NCBI GenBank assembly: GCA_947396885.1
Contig: OX377201.1
Coordinates: 29,303,923-29,367,922, forward strand
Origin: Heligmosomoides polygyrus polygyrus
Taxonomy: Eukaryota > Nematoda > Chromadorea > Rhabditida > Heligmosomidae
Length of the DNA: 64,000 nucleotides
Direction of reading: 5' to 3'
Made by a program: the position numbers and the translations under genes. Shown one piece after another: positions 63,267-64,000 of the stretch (position 1 is its first letter; every line of letters begins with the position of its first letter). Under the pieces are notes generated by a model. It did no database searches. It was not told the DNA's origin and saw nothing but the letters and a program-made list of their open reading frames with translations.

Positions 63267-64000
63267 ATGGAAGCTGATCCCGATTACAAGTCTCTTCTGG
63301 TAAATCTTGAAAGAGATCATCACATCAAGATTAACGACTTTATTGGAAAAGGTTCATACTCTCAAGTAATGAAAGGACTAGCTGATAACAAACTAAGTAT
63401 TGCTGTTAAAATAATAGACACGAGAGTTAAATCAGAATACGTGAGAAAATTTCTACCACGTGAAATGGCTTTGGTACGAAATTTAAAACACGAGTGTGTT
63501 TTGCGAGTGTACCAGGTCGTTGATATAAGTCACTACGTGATATTCATCACTGAGTTCTGTGACGGTGGCGATCTACTTCAGAAAATTAAAAAGTCGAAGA
63601 GGGTTCCAGAGCCTGAAGCGAAGGTGCTATTTCGGCAGCTGATCGAGGCACTCATTTACCTGCAACGGTGTAACATCGTTCATCGCGACTTGAAATGCGA
63701 GAATGTGTTCCTCGATCGCCACGAGAACGTGAAGCTGGGAGACTTCGGCTTCGCGCGGTATCTGAAGCCAAATGAGAAGGCGAACACATTCTGCGGCAGC
63801 AGAGCATATGTGGCTCCCGAGATTCTCAGAGCGATCGCGTACAGCGGTCAGACGCTAGATGTATGGAGTGCGGGAGTTGTTCTGTATGTGATGGTCACAG
63901 GTGTCATGCCATATGATGACCGTAATCCGCAAAAAATGGTTGAGAGGCAGCTTGGTCACAGAATACGGTTCCCCAAAATTGAGCTCAGTGTGCAAGTGAA
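63267..64000 (+). CDS. TSSK-like serine/threonine protein kinase, 5' part (runs off window)
   Basis: An uninterrupted 244-codon frame encodes most of a protein kinase domain. Visible in order: glycine loop GKGSYSQV (residues 27-34), ATP-anchoring Lys48 in AVKII, alpha-C Glu66 in PREMAL, catalytic HRDLKCEN (139-146), DFG (159-161), activation segment TFCGSRAYVAPE (174-185) and DVWSAGVVLY in subdomain IX. HRDLKCEN and TFCGS with an APE end are typical of the testis-specific serine kinase group, known to act in late spermatogenesis; a role in sperm is inferred. The ATG at 63267 is chosen because it leaves about 26 residues before the glycine loop, as usual in TSSKs. The frame has no intron, as in many TSSK genes. 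Base composition becomes GC-richer towards the 3' part. The end of the kinase domain and any tail lie outside the window. A 42-bp inverted repeat ends 43 bp before the start. Confidence 0.93.
   Translation, partial: MEADPDYKSLLVNLERDHHIKINDFIGKGSYSQVMKGLADNKLSIAVKIIDTRVKSEYVRKFLPREMALVRNLKHECVLRVYQVVDISHYVIFITEFCDGGDLLQKIKKSKRVPEPEAKVLFRQLIEALIYLQRCNIVHRDLKCENVFLDRHENVKLGDFGFARYLKPNEKANTFCGSRAYVAPEILRAIAYSGQTLDVWSAGVVLYVMVTGVMPYDDRNPQKMVERQLGHRIRFPKIELSVQV

Overview
This 64 kb window looks like nuclear DNA of a parasitic strongylid (clade V, hookworm-like) nematode. The evidence is indirect: introns of 54-60 bp with a TTTTCAG-type acceptor, Hsmar1/bandit-like mariner relics, RTE and CR1-type non-LTR retrotransposons, and a tRNA-derived SINE present in well over a dozen copies. 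No bacterial, viral or CRISPR features were seen, and most of the DNA is repeats in several layers of insertion.

Two host genes can be supported, both on the + strand. (1) A large split gene runs from at least 21.2 kb to 61.2 kb. I assembled it by hand from six exons (21215-21449, 30073-30202, 35749-35832, 60619-60726, 60787-60989, 61044-61224). Their reading phases fit one another (1-2, 2-0, 0-0, 0-0, 0-2, 2-stop), and most have good splice signals. They give a serine-rich, largely disordered C-terminal part of about 313 residues that I do not recognise. A GC-rich block at 18.6-18.9 kb may be the preceding exon. Its 24.8 kb intron (35.8-60.6 kb) is filled with transposons. (2) At the right edge an intronless testis-specific serine kinase (TSSK)-like gene starts at 63267 and runs off the window. 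It lies 43 bp downstream of a near-perfect 42-bp inverted repeat.

Region by region. 0-13.5 kb: mariner, RTE and SINE relics and three foldback elements (790-1521, ~4970-5925, 8942-10175). 13.5-17.8 kb: an almost complete RTE element with an 11-bp target-site duplication, inserted into one arm of an older inverted-repeat element. 18-31 kb: 5' part of the large gene, small MITEs, an RTE 3' end, mariner relics. 32.4-34.4 kb: a CR1-like element whose FADD box has become FADG. 38.1-39.8 kb: four Tourist-like MITEs chained end to end through single TTA sites, then a TA-flanked foldback MITE. 40.66-40.83 kb: an (AC)87 microsatellite. 42-58 kb: SINEs, CR1 3' ends, a hAT 3' end. 58.5-60.1 kb: an 847-bp foldback element inserted in a mariner transposase relic next to a second, inverted mariner fragment. 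61.2-64 kb: another inverted-repeat element and the kinase.

The host genes show no visible functional link. Splice models and relic assignments were made by eye; RNA reads and a repeat-library search would decide most of them.
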